Origin: Planctomycetota bacterium
GTDB lineage: Bacteria; Planctomycetota; UBA1135; GCA-002686595
Assembly: GCA_016714045.1 (NCBI GenBank)
Contig: JADJNY010000006.1
Span: forward strand, 186,001-250,000
Direction: 5' to 3'
Length of the DNA: 64,000 bases
The position numbers and the translations under genes were made by a program. Shown here piece by piece: positions 19,780 to 28,646 of the stretch. The first letter of the stretch is position 1, and each line of letters opens with the position of its first letter. The notes below the pieces were generated by a model, which worked only from the letters and a program-made list of their open reading frames with translations, was not told the origin of the DNA and did not search any database.

Positions 19780-21249
19780 TCAGTGCATCTTCACTTCCTC
19801 GCCGATGCGGTGGACCTTCATCACGTTCGTCGTGCGCGCTTTCCCAGCCGGCACGCCCGCGACGAAGATGATCGGGTCGCCGTACTGCGCCATGCCGCGC
19901 ACGACGAGCATCTCGCTCGCGAGCGACAGCATGTCCTCGAGGCTGCGCTCGCGCCGGAAGAGCAACGGCCGCACGTGCGCGAGCACGGTCATGTGGTTCA
20001 CGGTGTGCGCGTGCGGGCTGAGCGCGAAGACCTCGGCGCTGGGGCGGTAGCGCGAGATCAGGCGCACCGTGTTGCCCGTCTCGGTGAAGCACACGATCTT
20101 CGAGATGCCGAGCGCTTCCGCCGCCTGGACCGCGGCCATGCCGACCGCGTTCGCGAAGTTCCGCTCCTGCGTGCGGAACGTGCGCAGCGGCAGGTCGTGG
20201 TAGCGCTGGCTCTGCTCGACCGCGCGCGCGATGCGGCGCATCGTGCCGACCGCCTCGATCGGGTACTTCCCCACCGCCGTCTCGGCCGACAGCATGATCG
20301 CGTCGGTCCCATCGAGCACCGCGTTCGCGACATCGGCGACCTCGGCGCGCGTCGGGCGCGACGACTCGATCATCGACTCGAGCATCTCGGTCGCCGTGAT
20401 CGTGAACTTCCCCGCGCGGATCGCGGCCTGGATCAGCGTCTTCTGGATCAGCGGGAGCTGCTCGAGCTCCGCTTCGACGCCGAGGTCGCCGCGCGCGACC
20501 ATGATGCCGTCCGCCTCCGCGAGCAGTGCGTCGAGGTTCTCGAGCGCCGCGTTGCGCTCGATCTTCGCCACCATCGACGCGTGCGGCGCGAGCGCGCGCA
20601 CGGCCTGGATCTCTTCGGGCCGACCGACGAACGAGATGCCGATGAAGTCGACGCCGGCTTCGCGCGCGAGCTCGAGGTTCTGGCGGTCCTCTTCCGTGGG
20701 GAGCTCGTAGTGGATCTGCGAGTCGGGGAAGTGGACGCCCTTGCGGTCGCCGATCTCGCCGCTGCGCGTCACGTGGCCGGTCAGGTGATCGCGCTCGACC
20801 GCGTCGACCTCGAGCTCGACTTGCCCGTCGGCGAGGAGCACGCGGTGGCCCGGATGGACGGCCTCGAGGAAGCCGCCGAACTCGAAGAGCACCTCGCCCG
20901 GCTCCGCCGTGCCCTTCGCCTGGCGCAGGCGGAGACGCTCGCCTTCCTTCAGCTCGCGCTTGCCGCCGGGGAAGCGCGACATGCGCATCTTCGGCCCCTG
21001 GATGTCGGTCAGGATGCCGACGGCGCTCCCGCGGGCCTCCGCCTCGCCGCGGATCTTCTGGACCCGCCGTTTGAAGTCGTCGGCGGTCCCGTGGCTGAAG
21101 TTGATGCGGGCGACGGACATGCCCGCCTCGATCAGCGCGCCGATCTTGTCCTCGGAGGCGGGACCGATCGTGGCGACGATCTTCGTGTGGGACGGGCCGG
21201 TGTCGGACGCGTCCGGACGCGACCGCGGAACGGGGAAGTCGGGGGTCAT
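19780..21249 (-). CDS. pyk: Pyruvate kinase
   Basis: Pyruvate kinase: phosphoenolpyruvate + ADP to pyruvate + ATP, last step of glycolysis. ATG 21249 starts MTPDFPVPRSRPDASDTGPS and yields 489 aa, a normal length. Signatures in order are KIVATIGPAS, ARINFSHGTADDF, LTDIQGPKMRMSRF, the B-domain region, the catalytic segment ADGIMVARGDLGVE and ITATEMLESMIESSRPTRAE. The C-terminal domain (about 370-489) is present. The gene has an unusually long, structured 5' flank of about 580 bp containing two hairpin elements and a G-run cluster. Confidence 0.95.
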   Translation of the reverse strand: MTPDFPVPRSRPDASDTGPSHTKIVATIGPASEDKIGALIEAGMSVARINFSHGTADDFKRRVQKIRGEAEARGSAVGILTDIQGPKMRMSRFPGGKRELKEGERLRLRQAKGTAEPGEVLFEFGGFLEAVHPGHRVLLADGQVELEVDAVERDHLTGHVTRSGEIGDRKGVHFPDSQIHYELPTEEDRQNLELAREAGVDFIGISFVGRPEEIQAVRALAPHASMVAKIERNAALENLDALLAEADGIMVARGDLGVEAELEQLPLIQKTLIQAAIRAGKFTITATEMLESMIESSRPTRAEVADVANAVLDGTDAIMLSAETAVGKYPIEAVGTMRRIARAVEQSQRYHDLPLRTFRTQERNFANAVGMAAVQAAEALGISKIVCFTETGNTVRLISRYRPSAEVFALSPHAHTVNHMTVLAHVRPLLFRRERSLEDMLSLASEMLVVRGMAQYGDPIIFVAGVPAGKARTTNVMKVHRIGEEVKMH

Positions 21250-21328
21250 GGGAGCACGGTGCGGGAGCGGGAGGAAGCGTTCCAGTCTGACCCCGCCCCA
21301 AACGAGATCAAGCACCGCGCGGCCCTGC

Positions 21329-21388
21329 GCCCCCCCCCAAGGTGAACGCCAGTCCGACGACCGGAGGCCGGACTGGCGTTCGGGGGGG
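21329..21388. repeat. Perfect 13-bp hairpin flanked by C and G runs
   Basis: GAACGCCAGTCCG (21344-21356) is perfectly complementary to CGGACTGGCGTTC (21369-21381) with a 12-nt loop. An outer C-run (about 21330-21338) faces a G-run (21382-21388), so the stem could extend. It lies about 80 bp upstream of the pyruvate kinase start, in its probable leader. It could be a leader structure, a terminator for the gene upstream, or a palindromic repeat. No T-tract follows on either strand. Confidence 0.5.
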
Positions 21389-21547
21389 TCCACGTCGCTC
21401 CTGAGGCGAGGCCGTCCACCGAGCGGCAGCCCGCGCCATCGACGTAGAGCTGTGTCTTCGGACGCATGGAGTTGGGGTGTGGGTTCCGTGGTGCGGCGTG
21501 TGCGATCAGGAGAGAGCACAAGCTGCTCGGGGGGAAGTGGTTCTGTC

Positions 21548-21583
21548 GGGGGGGATCTTGGGGGGGTGGCGGGGGTGAGGGGG
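21548..21583 (+). other. G-run cluster, G-quadruplex-forming pattern
   Basis: Four G-runs of 5 to 7 bases (21548-21554, 21560-21566, 21571-21575, 21579-21583) separated by 3 to 5 bases on the plus strand, fitting a G-quadruplex pattern. It lies immediately before copy 1 of the dispersed element. A similar G-run cluster precedes copy 2 at 52709-52739. Confidence 0.5.
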
Positions 21584-21585
21584 TG

Positions 21586-21722
21586 TCGGTCGGGAGCGCA
21601 ATTGCCGGATGGGGCGATCCAGGGGGAAGGGACGCAACGGAACACATTCGGATGCTTCGCATTCCGGACTCCGCGTCGGCGCGGGCCGGAGGACGAGCCG
21701 CGCGCCGACGCGGAGTTCTAGT
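21586..21722 (+). repeat. Dispersed two-hairpin element, copy 1
   Basis: About 137 bp nearly identical to 52741-52875. It begins TCGGTCGGGAGCGC and ends GAGTTCTAGT. It contains a small stem-loop (CGGATGCTTCGCATTCCG region, about 21648-21665) and a long stem formed by ACTCCGCGTCGGC (from about 21669) and GCCGACGCGGAGT (to about 21716). Differences between copies in the long stem are compensated on the other arm (GCGCG versus CTCGGG arms), so structure rather than sequence appears to be kept. It lies between the 3' end of one minus-strand gene and the 5' flank of the next. Confidence 0.75.
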
Positions 21723-21834
21723 TGCTCTCAGCATCGGGCGAGGGGCGAGCTGGGACTGTGGACGCGGCGCGGACGGGTCTCGATGGTCTTCGACGGCGTC
21801 GGGCGGATGGGCGGGGCGTCGGGGGTGCTCGGGT

Positions 21835-24354
21835 TCAGCGGGGGCGGATTGCGTCGAAGCGTGGGCCGGCGACCTTGGCGTAGACGTCCCAGCCGAGCGA
21901 GCGGCGCCGGTCGCCCCACGTGGCGATCCAGCCGCCGTTCCAGGGCGCGATCGAGGGGAGGACGCGGTCGGGCACGACCTTCGAGTCGAGCTCGTTCATG
22001 CAGCGCACGGGGCCGAGCTCGCGCTTCGACGCGAGGATCCGGCGCACGTAGGTCTGGTCGTGCCCCGAGAGGTCGTCCTCCCACGCGACGGCCCAGGTTC
22101 CGTCGTCGAGGCGCACGATGCTCGGCCAGTCCTGCTCGTTCGACAGCGTCGAGAGCGGCAGGAAGGGTCCGTCAGGTCGTCCCTGCGCGTCGAAGGCGCG
22201 CGCGAAGACGTCGCGGCCTGGGTCGTTCGGCGCGCCGGCGCACCACGCCATCACGAAGCCGCCCTTGGGCGCGGGCGCGACGCTCGGATCCCAGTCGATG
22301 CCGAACATCGAGGGCTCGAACGCGAGCTCGTCCCCCTGCGGAACGCCGTCGCGATCGAGGAAGCGCGCGCGCAGATGGCACTTCGGCGGGCGGCCGGCGG
22401 CCTGCACGTCCCACGCGCACACGAGCCGCCCGTCGTCGAGCACGCACAGGGACGGGTTCAGCGTCTCGGCGTCCTTCGCGCGGCCGACCTCGCGCGGAGC
22501 GCTCGCGAACGCGCCGCTCGGGAGCACGCGCCGCGTCCAGACGCTGCCGCCGGGCCGCGGCCACGCGAGCACGTACCCGCGCCCCTCGGGGAGCGTGACG
22601 AGCGCGCAAGGCAGCGCGCCCAGCGTGCGCTCGCCCGGATCGACGGCGACGTGGGGCGTCACGGGCGACGAGTCGGGCTTCAGAAGCTGGAGCTGGAGCG
22701 TCTCGCCCGCGTCGTCGAGGTCGCGCCACGCGACGGCGAGCGCTCCGTCCGCGGCGAGCGCGACCTCGGGGAGCTGGCGCACGGGGCGCGCGCGAGCGTC
22801 GCGCGACTCGTCGACGGGGAGCTCGAGCTCCGGCCCCGTGAACGCGACCCCATCGGGACCGGGAGCGAGGCGGCGGACGAAAACGCGCTCGGCGACGTCG
22901 CGCGCATCGTGCCACGCGACGACGGCGTGCGCGCCGCTCGCGGCCGCGCGCGGATGCCCCTGGTCCGCGCTCACCGCGTCCGAGTTCAGGCGCACGAGCG
23001 CGCCGAAGCGCGACTCGGGCGCTGCTGCGGCGTCCAGCGTCCGCGTGAACACGTCGGGGTCGCCGTTGCGCTCGTCCGTCCAGGCGACGAGGAAGCGCGC
23101 GCCGATCGATGCGACGTGGACGTCCGACGCGCGCACGGCCTCGGCGCCGAGCCACGCCGCGTTCGGGAGCAGCTCGAACGCGCCCGCCGAGGGCGCGCGG
23201 TGGAGCTCCAGGACGTTCGCCTCGGGCTCGCGGCCGGCGCCGCGGCGTGCCGAGGCGTTCCCGGCGCGCGCGGTCCCCTCGGCGGCGAGCAGGAGCCCGC
23301 TCGCGGCGCACGCGAGCTCGACGTTCGTCGGCACCACGCCGAGGGCGAGGCGCTGCGTGTCGGCAGCGACGCGCTCCGCGCGCGCGTCGAGGTGGTGCAC
23401 GAGGAGCTCCGTCGGCGCGCGCTCCTCGCGCGCGACGATCCAGGCTCCGCCGCGGCCGTCGCCGCAGGCCGCCTCGAGCCGTCCGGCGCAGACGGCCGCG
23501 GGCTTGCCGTTCGACGCGCGCCGCGCGAGGACTTCCCCACCGCCCGACGTGTTCCACAAGCAGAGCGCGTCCCGCTCGAGACCGACCAGGCGGATCGCGC
23601 CCGCGACCACCGTCGCGTCGTCGGCGCCCGGGTTGAGCACGCGCGCCGGCGCGCGGGCCTTGCCGCGCGCGTCGAACTCTTGCACGACGACGCTGCCGTT
23701 CTTGTTCCAGGCAGCGACGACCCGTCCGTCCCCGAGCACGGCGAGCGCCGGTTGGCGATCGCCCCCGTCGCGCACCGTCTCACCCGGCGCGGCCTGCCGC
23801 GCATCGGCGGGCGCGACGAGCGTCTGGTCGACGGCCGTGAACTGCCCCGCGGCGTCGAAGAGGCGGAGGAAGACCGTGTTCTTCCCCCCCGCGACGGAGG
23901 TCCAGGCGACGGCGCCCGAGCCGTCCGGCGCGAGCGCGACGGCCGGATCGCGCCGACGCCCCGAGTGCGCGGCGTGGATCGACTGCTCCGGTTCGCGCGC
24001 AGCGCCTTCCCCGTCCACGCGCCGCAGGTAGAGACCCATCATCCCATCGCGATGATCGCGCCAGACGGCGGCGGCGCCTTGGACGCTGCTCGCGAGCGCC
24101 TGGAGCGCCTGCTGGTTGCCTCCGCGCGTGTCCTGGTGGACGAGGACGTCGGCGAGCCGGACGTCACCCGCCTGCGGAGCGAGCGTGCCGAGCGTGCCGT
24201 GCTCGCGCGCCGGGCCGTCCTCCTTCACGTCGACCGCCACGGTCGCGACGCGTCCGAGTTCCGGGTCGGAGCAGGCGAAGGCGGAGATCGGAATCGGAAG
24301 TCCGGCAACGATCGCGAGCAGGGAGGAAACAGGGAGGGTGAAGGCGCTCGACAT
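21835..24354 (-). CDS. Secreted beta-propeller-like protein
   Basis: Exported 839-aa protein starting MSSAFTLPVSSLLAIVAGLP (signal peptide); the frame extends to 24408 but the extra residues are Pro-rich. The body is a succession of about 12 to 14 short blade-like repeats of the pattern PAVALAPDGSGAVAWTSV, QPALAVLGDGRVVAAWNKNG, ARFLVAWTDERNGDPDVF and SIVRLDDGTWAVAWEDD, each ending in hydrophobic-AW-D/N. Such tryptophan-containing repeats are common in large planctomycete and myxobacterial exported proteins that describe propeller folds. There is no catalytic signature and no C-terminal anchor. The dispersed element lies about 110 bp beyond its stop. Confidence 0.8.
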   Translation of the reverse strand: MSSAFTLPVSSLLAIVAGLPIPISAFACSDPELGRVATVAVDVKEDGPAREHGTLGTLAPQAGDVRLADVLVHQDTRGGNQQALQALASSVQGAAAVWRDHRDGMMGLYLRRVDGEGAAREPEQSIHAAHSGRRRDPAVALAPDGSGAVAWTSVAGGKNTVFLRLFDAAGQFTAVDQTLVAPADARQAAPGETVRDGGDRQPALAVLGDGRVVAAWNKNGSVVVQEFDARGKARAPARVLNPGADDATVVAGAIRLVGLERDALCLWNTSGGGEVLARRASNGKPAAVCAGRLEAACGDGRGGAWIVAREERAPTELLVHHLDARAERVAADTQRLALGVVPTNVELACAASGLLLAAEGTARAGNASARRGAGREPEANVLELHRAPSAGAFELLPNAAWLGAEAVRASDVHVASIGARFLVAWTDERNGDPDVFTRTLDAAAAPESRFGALVRLNSDAVSADQGHPRAAASGAHAVVAWHDARDVAERVFVRRLAPGPDGVAFTGPELELPVDESRDARARPVRQLPEVALAADGALAVAWRDLDDAGETLQLQLLKPDSSPVTPHVAVDPGERTLGALPCALVTLPEGRGYVLAWPRPGGSVWTRRVLPSGAFASAPREVGRAKDAETLNPSLCVLDDGRLVCAWDVQAAGRPPKCHLRARFLDRDGVPQGDELAFEPSMFGIDWDPSVAPAPKGGFVMAWCAGAPNDPGRDVFARAFDAQGRPDGPFLPLSTLSNEQDWPSIVRLDDGTWAVAWEDDLSGHDQTYVRRILASKRELGPVRCMNELDSKVVPDRVLPSIAPWNGGWIATWGDRRRSLGWDVYAKVAGPRFDAIRPR

Positions 24355-24602
24355 GGGAGTCCAGGGGTAGGGTTCGAGGGGGGCCGAAGCACTCGGCTCT
24401 CGCGGCATGCCCCTCTTGCCTTTCCGACCTTCGAATCCTCATCGGGGCCCCACAATTCTTCGCGAGCATGATATTCCTGAACTCGGTCCAGCGCCTTCCC
24501 CCCGGCGCCGGAGCGCGGAACTCGCACCGCGCCTCCGACCGATGTCCAGGCCTGTTGCTCCACCCTGGTTCTTCAGCCCCCCCTGAACGCGAGAACAACC
24601 TG

Positions 24603-24842
24603 ATGTCCTCCACGCCGCCCACTCTCGGGAACCGTGGAAGCGTGCCGGAAGCCACGTCCGTGCTTCTGTTCGCGCTCGTCGCCGTTCTGCTCTGGTACGC
24701 GCTCGTCCGAACGAGCGGGGAGGTTCGCGCGGGCGAGCCCGGGGTCGGCACGCATGCTTCGGAGCGCGCCGCTCCGGGGAGCGACGCCCGAATCCCGGTG
24801 GAGACCGGGGCCTCGAGCGCGCTCGGGCTACAACGTCCGTGA
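24603..24842 (+). CDS. Small single-span membrane protein (hypothetical)
   Basis: Unrecognised 79-aa product. From ATG 24603 it reads MSSTPPTLGNRGSVPEATSV and then one clear transmembrane segment, LLFALVAVLLWYALV, followed by a polar tail. There is no good ribosome site. The frame upstream (to 24468) is also open but looks unlike protein. The membrane segment is the only support that this is a gene. It is divergent from the propeller gene at 21835. Confidence 0.4.
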   Translation: MSSTPPTLGNRGSVPEATSVLLFALVAVLLWYALVRTSGEVRAGEPGVGTHASERAAPGSDARIPVETGASSALGLQRP

Positions 24843-25139
24843 CTTCGCGCACCGACGCGCGCCGAGCGCGTTCTTTCGTCCCGGCCGCGTGCGAGCACTC
24901 GGCTGCGCGGGGCGAACCTCGAAGCGGAAACGGCTTCCACCCCAGGGTCCCGGGACGCGGCGCCCCGCTTCGAACCGCGGGGTAGGCTTCGATCGAGCCG
25001 GACGCTCGCAAACAGGCCGCGCTGGGGTCCATCCAACGAGGGCCGCTGCGCGCTCCGGCGAAGTCAGGACGTGCGTCGCGGGGCTCCGCGGCTTTCGACG
25101 CGCGAACTCGCCTGCGCCGGTCCGTCTCGCCGACCCACC

Positions 25140-27290
25140 ATGAACCGCATCCGTGCTGCTTCGGGGCTCCTCGCCCTCGGTCTCGTCGTCCTTCCCGGTC
25201 CGCTTTCCGCGCAGCGTCGCGCCGCCGACGTCGACCCCGCGCTTGCCGCATGGCGCGCGGAACAGGGCGAGTCCTGGCGCGGCGTCCTGGATCCCGAAAC
25301 GGGCTGGCTCCAGATGCTCCACGGCGGTCGCACGCGCGCCGAAGCGGCGCCGCTCGCCGAGTCGGAGTTCGCCGAGCACGCTCGCGCCCAGCTCGTCGCG
25401 ACGCACGCGCTGCACGGAGTGGACGACGCGACGCTCGTGCTCGAGTCGACGCAGTTCCTGCCGCTCGGCCAGATCGGCTCGACGGACAAGTTCACCGTGC
25501 GCTTCCGCCAGGAGATCGGCGGCGTGCGCGTCGTCGGCGGGTTCGTCAACGTCCTCTTCGGCGCGTCCGGCGCGATGCTCTCGGTGCAGTCGAGCGGTCT
25601 CCCCGGCCTCGAGGGTTTCGACGTCGAGCCCACCCTCGCGGCGAGCCACGCGCTCGAGATCGCGGTCGCGGACTTCGCCGCGCGGCACGGACTGCGCCCC
25701 ACGGAGACCAGCGCCCCCGAGCTCGTCATCGAGCAGGTGGTCGCGAAGGGGGGGCGCGCTCCGCGCCTGTGCTGGCGCATCGATGCGCAGTGGCTCCCGA
25801 CGAACGACGCGGCGGCGGAGCCGGTGGGCGACTTCCTCTCCGTCGACGCGCGGACCGGAGAGCTCGTCCTGCGCACGCCGTCCGTGCACTTCTTCGGCGT
25901 GACGGGCACCGTGAGCGCGCTGTGCTCGCCAGGCGTCCTCCCCGACATCGCGTCGAACCCGGAGCAGGCCCAGCTCTTCCGCCACTTGAACGTCACGAGC
26001 TCCGCCGGCAACGCGACGACGGATGCAGCGGGCACGTTCACGATCGCCGGGGCGAACTCCCCCACCCAGGTGACGTTCCGCTTCCAGGGCCCGTTCGCGA
26101 ACGTCGTGAACTCGGCGGGAGCGAGCTACACGCTGGCGCAGACGCTGCAGCCCGGCGTCGCGAACACCGTGACGCTCAACCCGAGCTCCATCGCGAGCGT
26201 GACCGCGCAGGCCAACGCGTTCCGGTGCGTGAACCTCTTGCGCGACTTCATCCGCGCAACGAACCCGACCGACTCGCGCGGCGACTTCGTCGCGGTCGCG
26301 AACGTCGACGTGTCGGGCACGTGCAACGCGTACTACAACGGCGGCTCGATCAACTTCTTCCCGGCCGGCGGCGGCTGCGCGAACACGAGCTACTCGACCG
26401 TGGTGAGCCACGAACACGGCCACTGGATGAACGACCGCTACTCGACGGGCAACGGCCCCGACGGCATGGGCGAGGGCAACGCCGACGTCTGGGCGATGTA
26501 CATCTACGACACGCCGGTCGTCGGCCAGAACTTCAGCGGCGGTTCCTTCATCCGCACGGGTCTCAACACGCGCCCGTTCTGCGGAGACGCGAGCCCTGCC
26601 TGCAACGGCGAGGTCCATGTCGACGGCGAGGTGTGGATGGGCGCCGCGTGGAAGATCCGCGCGAACCTGAACGCGACCCTCGGGAACGCGCAGGGCGACC
26701 TCGCGGCGAACACGCTCTTCCTCGCGTGGATGAACGCCTACAACCAGGGCGGCATCCGCTCGGTCATCGAGAACCAGTGGCTCACGCTCGACGACGACGA
26801 CGGCGTGCTCGACAACGGCACGCCGCACTTCGCGGACATCGACAACGGCTTTCGCGCGCAGGGCTTCCCGGGCATCACGGCCCCCTGTCCCTCTCCGACC
26901 ACGTTCTGCGCCTCGTCGCCGAACTCCGTGGGCGCGGGAGCGCGGATCAGCTGGATCGGGTCCACGCGGGTGTCACGGAACGACTTCACGTTGCTCTGCA
27001 CGGGTGCTCGCCCGAACACGTCCGGCCTCTTCTTCTACGGGCAGACGACGACCCAGGTGCCGTTCGGGAACGGCGTCCGCTGCGTCGAGAACCCGTTCTT
27101 CCGGCTCCCCGCCCGTCAGGCGAACATCTTCGGGGACCTCCTCTACACGTTGAACCTGAGCTCGCTCCCGACCGGCGGTCAGATCTCCGCGGGGCAGACC
27201 TGGAAGTTCCAGTGCTACTACCGCGACATCGCCGGGGGGGGCGCCTTCTTCAACACGAGCGACGCGCTGAGCACGACCTGGTGTCCGTGA
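25140..27290 (+). CDS. Secreted zinc metallopeptidase with planctomycete C-terminal module
   Basis: Exported protein of 716 aa. ATG 25140 starts MNRIRAASGLLALGLVVLPG (signal peptide). Residues about 60-240 resemble an FTP/PepSY-like propeptide of thermolysin/fungalysin-type enzymes (FRQEIGGVRVVGGFVNVLF). The active site VVSHEHGHWM (HExxH, about residues 420-430) is followed about 25 residues later by GEGNADVWAMY, whose Glu is a likely third zinc ligand, as in gluzincins. The C-terminal 140 residues, from PTTFCASSPNSVGAGARI, form the Cys/Gly-rich module with CYYRDIAGGGAFFN near the end, shared with the proteins at 7484 and 15996. Extracellular proteolysis is the probable role; substrate unknown. 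Confidence 0.85.
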   Translation: MNRIRAASGLLALGLVVLPGPLSAQRRAADVDPALAAWRAEQGESWRGVLDPETGWLQMLHGGRTRAEAAPLAESEFAEHARAQLVATHALHGVDDATLVLESTQFLPLGQIGSTDKFTVRFRQEIGGVRVVGGFVNVLFGASGAMLSVQSSGLPGLEGFDVEPTLAASHALEIAVADFAARHGLRPTETSAPELVIEQVVAKGGRAPRLCWRIDAQWLPTNDAAAEPVGDFLSVDARTGELVLRTPSVHFFGVTGTVSALCSPGVLPDIASNPEQAQLFRHLNVTSSAGNATTDAAGTFTIAGANSPTQVTFRFQGPFANVVNSAGASYTLAQTLQPGVANTVTLNPSSIASVTAQANAFRCVNLLRDFIRATNPTDSRGDFVAVANVDVSGTCNAYYNGGSINFFPAGGGCANTSYSTVVSHEHGHWMNDRYSTGNGPDGMGEGNADVWAMYIYDTPVVGQNFSGGSFIRTGLNTRPFCGDASPACNGEVHVDGEVWMGAAWKIRANLNATLGNAQGDLAANTLFLAWMNAYNQGGIRSVIENQWLTLDDDDGVLDNGTPHFADIDNGFRAQGFPGITAPCPSPTTFCASSPNSVGAGARISWIGSTRVSRNDFTLLCTGARPNTSGLFFYGQTTTQVPFGNGVRCVENPFFRLPARQANIFGDLLYTLNLSSLPTGGQISAGQTWKFQCYYRDIAGGGAFFNTSDALSTTWCP

Positions 27291-27550
27291 CCGGCAGCCG
27301 CGCGTAGCCCTCGGGCGGTTTGCACCGTCCGACCTCGCGTCGCGCCACCCCGGGCGCGACGCGGCCCGTTTCGGGGCGCCCCTCGTCGGCCTCGGCCCGG
27401 TACAGGAGATGTGAACCCTTGCCCGGCCCGGACGGCGCCTCCCTATACTTGGCGCGTTCGAACGCGGGCCGAGTGGCCCAACTCGCCGTCTGCGCCGTGC
27501 GATCGTTCCCCTGTGCGCAGCCCCGCGCCCCGTGCGCGACCTCACTCCCC

Positions 27551-28627
27551 ATGAACGCCAAGCACCTGTTCGTCTCCGCCGCCCTGATCGCGCCCCTCGT
27601 CGCCGCATTCGTCCTGCCGGGCGAGAAGGTGCGCTTCGCTCCCGCCGAGGGCTCGAGCGCGACGAAGTCCTTCGAGAACAAGATGGAGCTGACGCTCGAT
27701 CACATGGCCATCACGATGAACGGCCAGGAGATGCCGGGCATGCCCGAGATGGACATGACCATCACCCAGACGCAGAAGGTGGGCGTCACGGACGAGTTCG
27801 TCGCGATGGGTGACGGCCAGCCCAAGAAGCTCAAGCGTCACTTCGACGCGCTCGCGAGCGACAGCGCGATGAGCATGAAGATGGAGATGATGGGCCAGTC
27901 GAACAACCAGGACCAGAACTCCGAGGCGGAGAGCGAACTCGACGGCAAGACGGTCGTGTTCACGTGGGACGCCGAAGCGAAGGAGTTCAAGAAGGCCTTC
28001 GATCCCGCCGAGGACAAGGCCGACCTCCTCAAGGGCCTCCAGGAAGACATGGACCTGCGCGCGCTCCTGCCGGAGAGCGAAGTGAAGGTCGGCGACGAGT
28101 GGAACGTCGACGTCAAGTCCCTCGCGACCGTGCTCGCCCCGGGCGGCGACCTCTCCTTCAAGCCGAAGGACAAGGAAGAGTCCGGCATGGGCATGGGGAT
28201 GGGCATGGGCCAGGGCATGGGCAGCATGTACGACTACCTGTCCGACCTGCTCGAGGGCGAAGCGAAGGCCAAGCTGACGGACGTGCGCGAGGAAGGCGGC
28301 GCGAAGCTCGCCGTGATCAAGCTCACGGTCAAGATCGCGAGCCAGAAGGACATGACCGACCTCGTCAAGGACGCGATGAAGGACCAGGAGATGCCGGGCG
28401 GCATGGAGATCGAGTTCGACCACATGGACGTCGACTTCAAAATGGAGGGCGAAGGCGAGCTCGTCTGGAACCTGAAGACGAACCAGTTCGCGTCCTTCGA
28501 GCTCTCGGGCCCCGTCCACATGAACATGGACATGGCGATGAAGATCTCGGGCCAGGGCCAGAACATGAGCATGGAGCAGGCCCTCGAGATGTCCGGCACG
28601 AACACGCTCACGGTCAAGTCGAAGTGA
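27551..28627 (+). CDS. Exported Met-rich DUF6263-like protein
   Basis: Exported 358-aa protein, paralogue of 632-1642. MNAKHLFVSAALIAPLVAAFV is the signal peptide. The mature sequence is acidic and rich in Met and Lys (GQEMPGMPEMDMTITQTQ, then a GMGMGMGMGQGMG run near residue 217). It shares with its paralogue the order: an N-terminal beta segment, a KVGDEWN-like motif (here EVKVGDEWNVDVKS; EGEEWKRAI in the other), and a C-terminal MEFDVDAGR/MEGEGELVW-like strand. Function unknown; the Met content could suit metal binding or oxidation sensing, but nothing proves it. Confidence 0.8.
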   Translation: MNAKHLFVSAALIAPLVAAFVLPGEKVRFAPAEGSSATKSFENKMELTLDHMAITMNGQEMPGMPEMDMTITQTQKVGVTDEFVAMGDGQPKKLKRHFDALASDSAMSMKMEMMGQSNNQDQNSEAESELDGKTVVFTWDAEAKEFKKAFDPAEDKADLLKGLQEDMDLRALLPESEVKVGDEWNVDVKSLATVLAPGGDLSFKPKDKEESGMGMGMGMGQGMGSMYDYLSDLLEGEAKAKLTDVREEGGAKLAVIKLTVKIASQKDMTDLVKDAMKDQEMPGGMEIEFDHMDVDFKMEGEGELVWNLKTNQFASFELSGPVHMNMDMAMKISGQGQNMSMEQALEMSGTNTLTVKSK

Positions 28628-28646
28628 CCTCGCTTCGGCGCGGAGC

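Noticed and set aside
22172..23557. Arg-rich minus-strand frame inside the propeller gene
   Set aside because: Shadow frame in another phase; the propeller repeats are in the 21835-24354 frame.
24843..25139. Plus-strand frame 24634-25143 running over the gap before the zinc peptidase
   Set aside because: Composition is Arg/Pro/Ser-rich and it has no domain; the peptidase start at 25140 is clear.
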